From: Streptomyces sp. NRRL F-525
Lineage (GTDB): Bacteria > Actinomycetota > Actinomycetes > Streptomycetales > Streptomycetaceae
Direction of reading: 5' to 3'
NCBI RefSeq assembly: GCF_000716605.1
Contig: NZ_JNXE01000016.1
Coordinates: forward strand, 62,001-126,000
DNA: 64,000 bases
Shown here piece after piece: positions 1 through 8,480 of the stretch (position 1 is the first letter of the stretch; each line of letters begins with the position of its first letter). The position numbers were made by a program, and so were the translations under genes. The notes beneath the pieces are model-generated. The model was given only the letters and a program-made list of their open reading frames with translations, had not been told where the DNA came from and did no database searches.

Positions 1-1392
1 CACGAGCCCCTGTTCGGCGATCCTGCGGATCAACTCGGCGTGCCCGCGCGGGTAGGGCCGGTCGACGCCGCACGCGAGGACGGCGACCGTGACCCCGGTC
101 GCACCGAGGGCGCCGCGATGGGCGGCGCCGTCGACTCCGTAGGCACCGCCGGAGACGACCACCCAGCCGCGTTCGGCCAGTCCGGCGGCGAGGGTGGCCG
201 CCATGTGCGCGCCGTACTCGGTGCAGGCGCGGGCGCCGACGACGGCGACCGACTTGAGTGCCAACATCCGCAGGTTGGGTTCCCCGCGCACCCACAGCCC
301 GATGGGCCGCGCGTCCCCGAGGTCGTCGAGCTGGGCGGGCCACTCGACATCACCGGGACACACGAACCGGACGCCCGCGTCCCGCGCAACGGCCAAGTCC
401 CGCCCGGCCTCGAGCAGTTGGGCCCGCGCACACAGCCCGGCCCACCGCTTGTCGGTCACCCCGGTCAGCTGCGGCCCTCCGTTCCACAGCCGCCGGGCGA
501 CCTCCACGGCCCCGAGCTCCCGAATCCATCGCCCGGCGACCTCGTCCCCGGGTTCGACAACCCGGGCGAGAAAGACACGCGCGAACAGGTCGTCGCCCGC
601 GTCTTGGAGCCCGGCCGGGTCATGGGTTCCGGTCGCGTCATCGGGCCCGGTGCGGCCATCCATCCCGGTCACCGCATCGGGTCCGGTCCGACCGGCGGTT
701 CCGGTCTGGCCATCGGTTCCGGCCTGGCTATCGGTTCCGGCCTGGCCATCGGTTCCGGTCATGACGTCGGCCCCGGTGCGGCCGCCCAAACCACTCACGC
801 CATCGGACCCGGCCCGACCATCCACCCCAGTCACGCCATCAGTCCCGGTCTGACCATCAGTTCCGGTCATGACGTCGGCCCCGGTGCGGCCACCGAACCC
901 AGTCACGCCATCAGTCCCGGTCCGACCATCGGCCCCGGTCCTGCTACCGGTCCTGGTCCGATCATGGGACCCACTCGAATCATCGAACCCGGTCACATCG
1001 TCGACCCCGCTCCGGCCATCGACCTCAGTCACGGCGCCGGCCCCGATCGTGCCGCCGGTCCCGGTGCGGCAAGGAGACCCGTTCGCACCATCGAACCCGG
1101 TCACATCGTCGGTGCCGGTCCGGCCATCCACCCCGGCCCGGCCATCGGCCCCGGTCACGCCATCGGCGCCGATCGTGCCACCGATCCCGGTCCGACCATG
1201 GGTCCCGCTCGCACCATCGAACCCGGCTACATCGTCGCCCCCGGCCCAGCCATCGACCCCGCCCGCGTCATCAATCCCGGCCCGATCATGACTCCCGGCC
1301 CGATCATGCCCCCCGGTCCAACCATCGCCCCTCGCCCGGTGATTGACCCCGCCCATGTCCTCGGCCCGGGTCACGTCATCGCCCCGGGTCAC
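1..1392 (-). CDS. dprA: DNA-processing protein DprA (3' end outside window), with long repeat extension
   Basis: DprA/Smf binds incoming single-stranded DNA and loads RecA. The visible part is the first 464 codons. The Rossmann-like core is clear near the left edge: VAVVGARACTEYG, then VVSGGAYGVDGAAH and VAVLACGVDRPYPRGH, all family hallmarks. The frame stays open upstream through a SAM-like start (FARVFLARVVEPGDE) and then about 250 residues of a Gly/Asp/Thr hexapeptide repeat that ordinary DprA proteins lack. The best start is GTG at 1392, which overlaps the comM stop codon in a GTGA, so the two genes are probably translationally coupled. A start just before the SAM-like part cannot be excluded; no ATG or GTG with a good ribosome site was seen there. 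Confidence in the family is high, in the start moderate. Confidence 0.88.
   Translation of the reverse strand, partial: MTRGDDVTRAEDMGGVNHRARGDGWTGGHDRAGSHDRAGIDDAGGVDGWAGGDDVAGFDGASGTHGRTGIGGTIGADGVTGADGRAGVDGRTGTDDVTGFDGANGSPCRTGTGGTIGAGAVTEVDGRSGVDDVTGFDDSSGSHDRTRTGSRTGADGRTGTDGVTGFGGRTGADVMTGTDGQTGTDGVTGVDGRAGSDGVSGLGGRTGADVMTGTDGQAGTDSQAGTDGQTGTAGRTGPDAVTGMDGRTGPDDATGTHDPAGLQDAGDDLFARVFLARVVEPGDEVAGRWIRELGAVEVARRLWNGGPQLTGVTDKRWAGLCARAQLLEAGRDLAVARDAGVRFVCPGDVEWPAQLDDLGDARPIGLWVRGEPNLRMLALKSVAVVGARACTEYGAHMAATLAAGLAERGWVVVSGGAYGVDGAAHRGALGATGVTVAVLACGVDRPYPRGHAELIRRIAEQGLV
613..1350 (-). repeat. 41 tandem 18-bp units coding a G-x-D-G-x-T hexapeptide repeat inside dprA
   Basis: Read in the dprA frame the stretch divides without remainder into 41 hexapeptides of the type GxDGxT (for example GTDGQT, GADVMT, GFGGRT, GVDGRA). 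Higher-order copies are present: the 30-base block around 755-785 recurs 108 bp (six units) further on at 863-893, and a block of seven hexamers (GVDGRT to EVDGRS) resembles its neighbour. The unit number is therefore likely to vary between strains. Other frames of the same DNA are also open because the repeat is a multiple of three, but only the dprA frame joins a recognisable domain. Confidence 0.85.
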
Positions 1393-3014
1393 GTCATCGC
1401 CCCGATCGCCATCGGCACGCCTCGCGGTACGCCGGTGCGCAGTTGGAGCGCGAGGGCCACATCGGTCACCCCGGGTCGGTCGTGGCCGACCAGGTCCGCG
1501 ACCGTCCAGGCGACGCGCAGCACCCGGTCCAGCCCGCGCGCGGTGAGCGCGCCGCGCTCCAGGCTGCGCTCGGCCTCGTCCATCGCCCCGCGCTCGGCGT
1601 GCCAGCGGCTGCGCAGTTCGCGGCCGGGCACCTCGCTGTTGGTGCGCCAGGGCGTGTCCGCGAGCCGTGCCGCAGCCCGCTCCCTGGCCGCCCGCACCCG
1701 GTCCGCGACCGTCGCCGTGGACTCTCCCCGCGAACCGCGTCCGGTGAGCTGTTCCCGCGTGACCCGGTCCACCTCCACCCTCAGGTCCACCCGGTCGAGC
1801 AGCGGCCCGGAGAGCCTGGCCTGGTACCTCCGGATCGACATCGGCGCGCACTCGCACAGGTCGCCGGTCTGCGAGAAACGACCGCACGGACAGGGGTTGG
1901 CGGCCAGCACCATCAGGAACCTCGCCGGGAAACGTACGACCCCCGCACTCCGCGCGATCACCACATGCCCGGCCTCCAGAGGTTGTCGTAGCGCGTCCAG
2001 GGCCTGGCCGCTGAACTCGGGCGTCTCGTCCAAGAACAGGACGCCTCGATGGGACAGCGACACCGCCCCGGGCCGTGCGATCCCCTGCCCGCCCCCGACG
2101 AGGGCCTGCATCGTCGCCGAATGGTGCGGGGCGCAGTAGGGAGCGACGTCGATCAGGGGTTTGCCCGGAGGCAGCAGGCCCGCCACCGAGTGGACCGCCG
2201 TGACCTCCAAGGACTCCTGCCGGTCGAGCCGGGGCAACACCGCGGGCAACCGCTCCGCGAGCATCGTCTTCCCTGCCCCCGGCGGGCCCGCGAGGAACAG
2301 GTGATGGCCGCCGGCCGCCGAGACCTCCACCGCCGTCCGTGCCGAGAACTGGCCGACGACATCGGCGAGATCGTGCCCCGGATCGTACTGGGACGCGCCC
2401 ATGCTGTGCATCCCCGTGGCGGAGCCCGTGCCGGGCATGCGCAGCCCGGCGAGCAGCGGGTCCGGGCGTCCCAGCTCGTCCGGATCCTCGTCGGGTACCG
2501 GTTCGTCGGCGAGTACGGCGATCAGCTGCCGCAGGGTGCGGACGCCCAGGACGGACACCCCGGGCACGAGGGACGCCTCGGCGACGGCGCACTCCGGGAC
2601 GACGACCTGCTCGTATCCGGAGTCGGCCGCGGCCAGCACGGCGGGCAGGATGCCCCGGACCGGCCGGACCCGTCCGTCCAGGCCGAGTTCGCCGATCATC
2701 ACGATGTCGGCGAGCACACGCGGATCGATCCGCTCGGCCGCACCGAGGACGGCCGCCGCCACCGCGAGGTCGAACCCGCTGCCGCTCTTCGGCACCGACG
2801 CCGGGCTGAGCCCGACCGTCAGCTTCTTCTGCGGCCAGGGCGCACCCGAGTTGACGACCGCGGCCCGCACCCGGTCCTTGCTCTCCGTCAGGCTCTTGTC
2901 GGGCAGTCCCACCAGCGTGAACGCGGCGACGCCCGGTTCGAGGTCGGCCTGGACCTCGACCACCACACCTTCGACGCCCACCAGCGCCACCGAACACGTA
3001 CGAGCGAACCCCAT
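1389..3014 (-). CDS. comM: YifB/ComM family Mg-chelatase-like AAA ATPase
   Basis: 541 residues. ComM is a hexameric helicase that helps branch migration during natural transformation in other bacteria; its role in Streptomyces is unknown. The N-terminal ChlI-like domain starts MGFARTCSVALVGVEG, the Walker A motif GPPGAGKT lies near residue 245, Walker B is GVLFLDETPEFS, and the C-terminal part has the conserved cysteines NPCPCGRF. The ATG at 3014 is chosen because it begins at the family's usual N-terminus; longer readings add a basic non-homologous leader that overlaps yraN. It sits one base from the yraN stop and overlaps dprA by GTGA, forming a yraN-comM-dprA unit. Confidence 0.95.
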   Translation of the reverse strand: MGFARTCSVALVGVEGVVVEVQADLEPGVAAFTLVGLPDKSLTESKDRVRAAVVNSGAPWPQKKLTVGLSPASVPKSGSGFDLAVAAAVLGAAERIDPRVLADIVMIGELGLDGRVRPVRGILPAVLAAADSGYEQVVVPECAVAEASLVPGVSVLGVRTLRQLIAVLADEPVPDEDPDELGRPDPLLAGLRMPGTGSATGMHSMGASQYDPGHDLADVVGQFSARTAVEVSAAGGHHLFLAGPPGAGKTMLAERLPAVLPRLDRQESLEVTAVHSVAGLLPPGKPLIDVAPYCAPHHSATMQALVGGGQGIARPGAVSLSHRGVLFLDETPEFSGQALDALRQPLEAGHVVIARSAGVVRFPARFLMVLAANPCPCGRFSQTGDLCECAPMSIRRYQARLSGPLLDRVDLRVEVDRVTREQLTGRGSRGESTATVADRVRAARERAAARLADTPWRTNSEVPGRELRSRWHAERGAMDEAERSLERGALTARGLDRVLRVAWTVADLVGHDRPGVTDVALALQLRTGVPRGVPMAIGAMT

Positions 3015-3015
3015 C

Positions 3016-3378
3016 TCAGACCACCCCCCGGACGTGCTCGACCACGGCCCTGCCGCACCGGGGCACGACAACACCCACCAGGTCGATACGGACCCCTCCC
3101 GGCGGGGCTCCGCCGTGCGCGTGGATCCATCGCTCGGCGAGGCCCCGTAGGCGCTCCGCCTTCTGGGGTGTGACGGCGGCCATCGGGTGCTCGAAGGCGC
3201 CCGTCCGCCGGGTCTTGACCTCGCAGACCACCAGGACGTCGCCGTCCCGCGCCACGATGTCGATCTCGCCGGTCCTGCCACAGCGCCAGTTGCGCTCCAG
3301 GACCGTCATGCCGGCCTCGATCAGCCGTCGTGCGGCGACCGTCTCGCCGAACTTGCCGAGTGCACTGCGTGCGTTCAT
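3016..3378 (-). CDS. YraN/UPF0102 family endonuclease-like protein
   Basis: 120 residues. The PD-(D/E)xK nuclease-like pattern is visible: [21 protein letters not shown], with the Asp, Glu and Lys in the expected spacing, preceded by the typical RNWRCGRTG. The family is of unproven function and is usually linked to DNA recombination or repair by its fold and neighbours. The ATG at 3378 gives the standard start [12 protein letters not shown]. It is the first gene of the yraN-comM-dprA group and lies 128 bp downstream of the DUF2469 gene. Confidence 0.92.
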   Translation of the reverse strand: MNARSALGKFGETVAARRLIEAGMTVLERNWRCGRTGEIDIVARDGDVLVVCEVKTRRTGAFEHPMAAVTPQKAERLRGLAERWIHAHGGAPPGGVRIDLVGVVVPRCGRAVVEHVRGVV

Positions 3379-3506
3379 GTCGGCACCACCTCCGGCACCA
3401 ACCGTCACGCGGAACGGTCCACCAAGTGGATCTTGGTGGACCGTTCGGTGATTGTGGAGAACTCCGTCACCCGCACGAGTGAAAGCCACCCCGCGGGTAT
3501 CCGCCG

Positions 3507-3815
3507 TCAGCCGCCCGGCAGCTCCAGGTCGCTCTTGTTCAGCTCCTCGATGTTCACGTCCTTGAACGTGAGCACGCGGACCTGTTTGACGAAGCGAGCC
3601 GGTCGATACATGTCCCACACCCAGGCATCCGCCATGGACACCTCGAAGAACACCTCACCCTGGACCGAGTGCACCTGCATCTCGTAGTCGTTGGTGAGGT
3701 AGAAGCGCCGTTCGGTCTCGATCACATATTTGAACAGACCGACGACATCTCGGTACTCCCGGTAGAGCTTCAGCTCCATCTCGGTCTCGTACTTTTCGAG
3801 GTCCTCGGCGCTCAT
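3507..3815 (-). CDS. DUF2469 family protein (actinobacterial, unknown function)
   Basis: 102 residues, acidic, rich in aromatic residues, starting [21 protein letters not shown] recognise it as the small DUF2469 protein that is nearly always found between a signal peptidase/rnhB region and yraN in actinobacteria. No catalytic motif, signal peptide or membrane segment is visible. It lies 56 bp downstream of the Nudix gene on the same strand and is probably in the same transcript. Function unknown. Confidence 0.9.
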   Translation of the reverse strand: MSAEDLEKYETEMELKLYREYRDVVGLFKYVIETERRFYLTNDYEMQVHSVQGEVFFEVSMADAWVWDMYRPARFVKQVRVLTFKDVNIEELNKSDLELPGG

Positions 3816-3871
3816 GGCATGTTCCCCTTCACCCGTGCGATCCCACCATTGTGCGCCAGTCCCGTAAGCCC

Positions 3872-4411
3872 CTAGACGATTTCGGTGTCAAGGGTCACGG
3901 GCCCGGCCGGGGGACCTTCGTCGAGCAGCCTGCGGAGCAGCTCGGCGAGTCTGGTCGGATACACCGTCTCATGCGCCCGGTCCAGTTCCCGGTACGTCCA
4001 CCAACGTGCTCCGGAGACGCTGCGTCGCTCCAGTTCGGTGAGGGCCGTGGCGCCGGGCACGCCCTCGGCCGTGGCGGACGTCCTGGCCAGGTAGTACCAC
4101 TCGTCCTGGTCCCAGCGGCGGCCCGCGAACGGGAAGGAACACGTCCGCGTCCACAGCACCGGGCCGAGTTCGACCTGGGTGATGCCGGTCTCCTCCGCGA
4201 GTTCCCGTAGGGCCGCCTCCTCGTGGGTCTCGTCGCCCTCCAGGCCGCCGCCCGGGGTGAACCACCAGTCGTCGGACGGATCGTCCGGCTCATGGCCGTG
4301 GAGCAGCAGGATGCGGTCCTGGGGATCGAGCAGGACGACCCGGGCGACCTTGCGCAGGCCGCCCTCGTACGAGTCGCCGTACGGGCCCTCCTCGGTGGCC
4401 TCAGCGGGCAC
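3872..4411 (-). CDS. Nudix hydrolase
   Basis: 179 residues. The Nudix box is complete: GGGLEGDETHEEAALRELAEETGI gives the G-x5-E-x7-REUxEExGU pattern that binds the divalent metal and hydrolyses nucleoside diphosphate-linked substrates. The exact substrate cannot be read from the sequence. The gene overlaps the end of the upstream signal peptidase gene by 11 bp, so it is cotranscribed with it; in S. lividans the last sip gene is reported to be followed by unrelated genes in one operon, which agrees with this layout. Confidence 0.92.
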   Translation of the reverse strand: MPAEATEEGPYGDSYEGGLRKVARVVLLDPQDRILLLHGHEPDDPSDDWWFTPGGGLEGDETHEEAALRELAEETGITQVELGPVLWTRTCSFPFAGRRWDQDEWYYLARTSATAEGVPGATALTELERRSVSGARWWTYRELDRAHETVYPTRLAELLRRLLDEGPPAGPVTLDTEIV

Positions 4412-5180
4412 CGGCGGGCTCCGTCCGGGTGCGGGCGCGGCGGCCTGCCGCCAGCTTGGCGACCGGGCCGTAGGCGCCGCCGCCGAGGACGAGGACCGCG
4501 CCCACGACGATCAGGGCCAGGATCGTGCGCAGCGGGCCGGGGTGGGAGAGGCTGCCGAGCGGCTCGAAGCCGGTGGGGCGCTCCAGCATGCCCTTCATGG
4601 GCCAGACGACGGCGTCCACGCGGGCGCTCACGGCGCTTTTCGCGACGGTGCCGCTGGCTACGTCCGTGAGGTGGGCGCTGGAGTCCAGGGAGCCCTGGCG
4701 TTCGTCACCGAGGAGGAACAGGCGGCCCTTGGGGACCTTCACCACGGGGATCGACTTGTCCTCGACCGCGCCGCCCTTGAGGTAGTCCTCGGCGATCTGC
4801 TTGCCGTTGACGACCAGCTTGCCGTTCGTGCAGCAGGAGACGGTGTCCCCGCCGACGGCGACCACCCGCTTGACCACGGGCGCGTTCGTCACCCAGGTCT
4901 TGTCGGTGAAGACCACGACGTCGCCGCGGTGCACCTCGTCGCCGTCGACCCGCTGGGCCAGCACCCGGTCGCCCGCGTCGATCGTCGGCGTCATCGAGCT
5001 GGTCGGCACCGTGTACGGCCGGTAGACCACCGCTGCCCAGCCGAAGCCGCCGAGGAACAGCACAAGGCCCAGCGCGACGGCCAGTCCGGACAACCGCTGT
5101 CCGGTCCGGCTGCCCACCGGGCCCTTGCCTGTGCCACCGCCGGTACGCGGGGCCGTACGTGTTGCGCTCTCGCCACCCAT
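4401..5180 (-). CDS. sipZ: Type I signal peptidase (SipZ-like)
   Basis: 259 residues. Membrane serine-lysine protease that removes signal peptides on the outer face of the membrane. A transmembrane helix spans about residues 32-52, followed by the catalytic serine in VPTSSMTPTI and the catalytic lysine in VVKRVVAVGGDTVSC; the late box GDERQGSLDSS is a variant of the usual GDNR/GDHR-SxDSR. A second hydrophobic segment near the C-terminus (TILALIVVGAVLVLGGGAY) gives an extra membrane anchor. It is the last of four clustered sip genes; the symbol is by position relative to the S. lividans sipWXYZ order. There is a 78-bp gap to sipY, enough for its own promoter. Confidence 0.9.
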   Translation of the reverse strand: MGGESATRTAPRTGGGTGKGPVGSRTGQRLSGLAVALGLVLFLGGFGWAAVVYRPYTVPTSSMTPTIDAGDRVLAQRVDGDEVHRGDVVVFTDKTWVTNAPVVKRVVAVGGDTVSCCTNGKLVVNGKQIAEDYLKGGAVEDKSIPVVKVPKGRLFLLGDERQGSLDSSAHLTDVASGTVAKSAVSARVDAVVWPMKGMLERPTGFEPLGSLSHPGPLRTILALIVVGAVLVLGGGAYGPVAKLAAGRRARTRTEPAGAR

Positions 5181-5258
5181 GGGTCCGCACCCTACCCGGC
5201 GGTACCGAGGGTGGTCAGCCCTTCCTCCGGGACCAAGGTCACAAGCTCTACAAGGCCT

Positions 5259-6233
5259 TTACTCGTCCTTGCCCGACCGCTTGCGGCGCCACAGCGCCAG
5301 CGGCAGGACACCGACGAGGGCGAGGCCCTCCGGAGCGGCCGTCAGGAGGCGGGAGGCGGAGGCCTGGGTGTTGATGCCCGTCTGGTCGAAGGTGTCCGGG
5401 ATCGGCAGCGTGCCCCAGCGGTTGATGGGCCAGGCCTTGACGATCGCGCGGCCGACGACCTCCTTCACCGGGACCATGCCGTGGTGCTTGTCGGACTGGT
5501 TGTAGCGCGAGTCCCGCGAGTTCTGCCGGTGGTCGCCCATCACCCAGATGTCGCCCTTGGGGACCTTGACGGTGAACTGGCCGCCCTGGTCGTCGTTGGT
5601 GCACGGGGTGTTGCCGGGGTAGACGTACGGCTCGTTCAGCGCCTTGCCGTTGACCATCAGCGGGCCGGTGCCGCTGCAGGAGACGGTGTCGCCGCCGACG
5701 CCGATGACCCGCTTGATGAGGTCCTTCTCCTGGGCGGACGGCATCAGACCGATCCAGCTGAGCACCGTCTGCAGGGCGTTGGGGTTCGCCGCCGGCTCGC
5801 CCGCCAGCCAGTCGTCCGGGTCGTGGAAGACGACGACCTCGCCGCGCTCGGGCTTGGAGCCGAACCACGGGGTGAGCTTGTCGACCAGGACGCGGTCGCC
5901 CTGCTGGAGGGTGTTCTGCATCGAGTCCGAGGGGATGGAGAACGCCTGCACCAGGAACGTCTTGATCAGCAGCGCGAGGACGAGCGCGATGACGACCAGG
6001 ATCGGCAGCTCCTTCCAGAAGGAGCGCGGCTTCCTCGGCTGCGGGGGCTGGTCGCCCGGCCCCTGCTCCTCGGTGCGGGTCGCGTCGCCCGGCGCCGTAC
6101 CGTCCTCGTCCGGGCCGGAGTCACTCCCTGAGGTCACGGCGCTGTCCGCGGCCGGGGCGGGTGCTTCCACGGGACGTCCGTGGTGCTCCTCGCCATCGTG
6201 TCCGGACCGTGCGCCAACCGCCACATCCCCCAC
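5259..6233 (-). CDS. sipY: Type I signal peptidase (SipY-like)
   Basis: 324 residues. A Pro/Asp/Glu-rich cytoplasmic leader is followed by a transmembrane helix (about residues 75-95), the Ser box IPSDSMQNTL, the Lys box LIKRVIGVGGDTVSC and the GDHRQNSRDSR box. A hydrophobic stretch near the C-terminus could be a second anchor. The start is GTG at 6233: an AAGGAG ribosome site lies at the right distance before it. This places the first 37 codons inside the end of the upstream sipX frame (about 113 bp overlap). Confidence 0.92.
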   Translation of the reverse strand: MGDVAVGARSGHDGEEHHGRPVEAPAPAADSAVTSGSDSGPDEDGTAPGDATRTEEQGPGDQPPQPRKPRSFWKELPILVVIALVLALLIKTFLVQAFSIPSDSMQNTLQQGDRVLVDKLTPWFGSKPERGEVVVFHDPDDWLAGEPAANPNALQTVLSWIGLMPSAQEKDLIKRVIGVGGDTVSCSGTGPLMVNGKALNEPYVYPGNTPCTNDDQGGQFTVKVPKGDIWVMGDHRQNSRDSRYNQSDKHHGMVPVKEVVGRAIVKAWPINRWGTLPIPDTFDQTGINTQASASRLLTAAPEGLALVGVLPLALWRRKRSGKDE

Positions 6234-7242
6234 GCCAACTCCTTACTCTGTGCCGCCGCCTGCCCCATCCTCGGCGCAGGCCCACCACTCCCATAACGAG
6301 CGGGAGTTCCGCAGGGCTCGGGAGTTGGACCGATCCGTTCGGATCGACCGGGGCAACCCTATGCGACAGTTCGGGACCGGCGGTCGTCCCCGACACGGAG
6401 TTGGAAACCGATGCGAAGGTTTTAGGTTCGTTCAGGCTGGTCCAGTGGCCCATGGGCCAGGCGATCACCTTGGCCCGCCCCACCACCGAACTGAGCGCGA
6501 CCGTGCCTCCGTAGTTGGTGTTCTGGTGTGCGCGGGAGTCCGCCGAGTTGCCGCGGTGGTCGCCCATCACCCACAGCCGCCCCTTGGGGACGGTGATGTC
6601 GAACGCCGTTTCGGACGGTGCGTTCCCGGGATACAGGTAGTCGGCCTCGGTCAGGGGGACGCCGTTGACGGTCACCCGCCCTTGCGCGTCACAGCACTTG
6701 ACGTGGTCGCCGCCGACGCCGATGACCCGCTTGATGAGGTCCTTCTCGTTGTCGGACGGCAGCAGGCCGATGAACTGGAGGCCCTCCTTGACCTGCTTGA
6801 CCACGATCGGGTCGTTCTTCTTGGTGGTCTGCTCGTCCGCGAGCCAGCCGCCCGGGTCGTGGAAGACTACGACGTCGCCGCGCTTGGGCTCGGAGCCGAA
6901 CCACGGGGTGAACTTGTCGACCAGCACACGGTCGCCGATGCGGATCGTCTGCTCCATGGAGCCCGACGGGATCACGAACGCCTGGAGGAGGAAGGTCTTC
7001 AGGACGAGGGCTATGAGGACGGCGACACCGACCAGGAGCGGTATCTCCCGGACTGCGGACCGCCGTCGGCGCCGCTTGACCTTGCGCTGGAGCTTGCGCC
7101 GCTCGGCCCGGCTGCGGCCCGCTCCCCCGGCCGGGGCGAGCGCGCCCGCGCCCGCACGCCGGAAACCGGTGGGCAGCAGGTTCTCGTTCCCGAAGGAGCC
7201 GCCCGGCGGCGTCGCGCCGCGCGGCTTGCCGCGGTTACCCAT
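6121..7242 (-). CDS. sipX: Type I signal peptidase (SipX-like)
   Basis: 373 residues. A very basic cytoplasmic region (RRKLQRKVKRRRRRS) precedes the transmembrane helix, then come the Ser box IPSGSMEQTI, the Lys box LIKRVIGVGGDHVKCC and GDHRGNSADSR. After LPLVMGVVGLRRGWGRRR the last 50 or so residues are Arg/Gly-rich and lie over the start of sipY, so the true C-terminus may be shorter in other strains. The ATG at 7242 is preferred because it overlaps the sipW stop in an 8-bp overlap (ATGGGTAA), typical of coupling; longer starts would run deep into sipW. Confidence 0.9.
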   Translation of the reverse strand: MGNRGKPRGATPPGGSFGNENLLPTGFRRAGAGALAPAGGAGRSRAERRKLQRKVKRRRRRSAVREIPLLVGVAVLIALVLKTFLLQAFVIPSGSMEQTIRIGDRVLVDKFTPWFGSEPKRGDVVVFHDPGGWLADEQTTKKNDPIVVKQVKEGLQFIGLLPSDNEKDLIKRVIGVGGDHVKCCDAQGRVTVNGVPLTEADYLYPGNAPSETAFDITVPKGRLWVMGDHRGNSADSRAHQNTNYGGTVALSSVVGRAKVIAWPMGHWTSLNEPKTFASVSNSVSGTTAGPELSHRVAPVDPNGSVQLPSPAELPLVMGVVGLRRGWGRRRHRVRSWRGGCGGWRTVRTRWRGAPRTSRGSTRPGRGQRRDLRE

Positions 7243-7951
7243 GGGCGCCGTCCGCGGCGGGTACGCGCGCGTAGGCGCCGGGTCGGACGAGGTGGGTCCA
7301 GTGCCCGGCGGGCCAGACGACCCAGTCGGCTCGCCCGATGACGTCACCAACAGGAATCATGCCTCCGCCCGGGTCGCCCAGGTGGTCCCGGGAGTCACTT
7401 GAGTCGCCGCGGTGGTCACCGAGGACGAACAGCGTGCCGTCGGGCACGACCACGTCGAACGCCACGGTGGACGGAGCGTCCCCGGGGTACAGGAACGCCG
7501 TCTCGTCGACCGACCGCCCGTTCACCTCGAGCCTCCCCTTCTCGTCGCAGCAGAGCACGTGGTCTCCCCCCACACCCACAACGCGCTTGATGTAGTCGGC
7601 GTCCCCGAAATAGCCGGTTCCGTCGAACACGACGATGTCGCCGCGCCGCGGATGAGCACCGAAACGGTACGCCAACTTATTTACGAGAACGCGGTCGCCG
7701 ATCCTCAATCCGGATTCCATGGATCCGCTGGGAATCTGGAAAGGCTGCAGCAAGAAGGTGTTGAGCAGCAGCAGGAACACCAGACAGACCAGGGCAGTCA
7801 GGGTGATCCGGCCGCCGGGCAGCCACTCGGCGACCCACGACACCAACGCGAAGCGCGACCGGTCCTCCGGCCCTCCGGTGTCCGAGGTGTCCTCGGAGTC
7901 GGAAGGGCGGGAGGAGCGGTCGCGCTCCGTGTGCTGTGCTTCGGTGTCCAT
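7235..7951 (-). CDS. sipW: Type I signal peptidase (SipW-like)
   Basis: 238 residues. First of the four sip genes. An acidic hydrophilic leader of about 45 residues is followed by a transmembrane helix, the Ser box IPSGSMESGL, the Lys box YIKRVVGVGGDHVLCC and GDHRGDSSDSR. It has a single N-terminal anchor and no clear C-terminal one, unlike sipY and sipZ. It begins 45 bp downstream of rplS, so the ribosomal operon may read into it, but in S. lividans sipWXY is described as an operon with its own promoter. Confidence 0.92.
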   Translation of the reverse strand: MDTEAQHTERDRSSRPSDSEDTSDTGGPEDRSRFALVSWVAEWLPGGRITLTALVCLVFLLLLNTFLLQPFQIPSGSMESGLRIGDRVLVNKLAYRFGAHPRRGDIVVFDGTGYFGDADYIKRVVGVGGDHVLCCDEKGRLEVNGRSVDETAFLYPGDAPSTVAFDVVVPDGTLFVLGDHRGDSSDSRDHLGDPGGGMIPVGDVIGRADWVVWPAGHWTHLVRPGAYARVPAADGAHG

Positions 7952-7996
7952 CGGAGCCAGATGTTATCCGGCCCCGATGAGAACCCCGTATCAAGC

Positions 7997-8347
7997 TCAG
8001 TTGTCGCGCTTCTCCTTGATCTTCGCGGCCTTGCCGCGCAGGTCACGGAGGTAGTACAGCTTCGCGCGACGGACGTCACCACGGGTCACGAGCTCGATCT
8101 TCTCGACGATCGGGGTGTGCACCGGGAAGGTGCGCTCGACGCCGACGGAGAACGAGACCTTGCGGACCGTGAAGGTCTCGCGGACACCGGCGCCCTGGCG
8201 ACGGATGACTACGCCCTTGAACTGCTGCACACGGGAGCGGTTGCCCTCGATGACGCGGACGTGGACGTTGACGGTGTCACCCGGGCGGAAGGCCGGGACG
8301 TCGGTGCGCAGCGAGGCGCCGTCGACGATGTCGAGCAGGTGGGACAT
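7997..8347 (-). CDS. rplS: 50S ribosomal protein L19
   Basis: 116 residues, the family's usual length. L19 sits at the 30S-50S interface. Typical sequence features are [32 protein letters not shown] and the C-terminal [20 protein letters not shown]. The ATG at 8347 gives the standard start MSHLLDIV; an upstream in-frame ATG would add nine residues without homology. Last gene of the rpsP-KH-rimM-trmD-rplS operon. Confidence 0.97.
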   Translation of the reverse strand: MSHLLDIVDGASLRTDVPAFRPGDTVNVHVRVIEGNRSRVQQFKGVVIRRQGAGVRETFTVRKVSFSVGVERTFPVHTPIVEKIELVTRGDVRRAKLYYLRDLRGKAAKIKEKRDN

Positions 8348-8437
8348 TTCGTCTGCTTTCTTCATCGATGCCACAGGTCACCGACGGGAGATAGGTGAAG
8401 GGAAGGATGCTGTCCGTGTCGGGGCGGGCGTCATGTC

Positions 8438-8452
8438 CCCCTGTGGCAGGGG
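8438..8452 (-). other. Short hairpin in the trmD-rplS gap
   Basis: A perfect six-base stem (CCCCTG/CAGGGG) with a three-base loop lies in the 133-bp gap between trmD and rplS, about 90 bases before the rplS start. It could be a weak attenuator or processing site that sets L19 levels apart from TrmD. No U-tract follows. Tentative. Confidence 0.3.
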
Positions 8453-8480
8453 CGCACGCCGGACGACGCACAACAGCGAC

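Noticed and set aside
40..2139. A 699-codon plus-strand open frame over dprA and comM
   Set aside because: It runs antisense to the dprA hexapeptide repeat and comM; its repetitive Gly/Pro/Ile content is the mirror of the 18-bp unit and has no recognisable domain.
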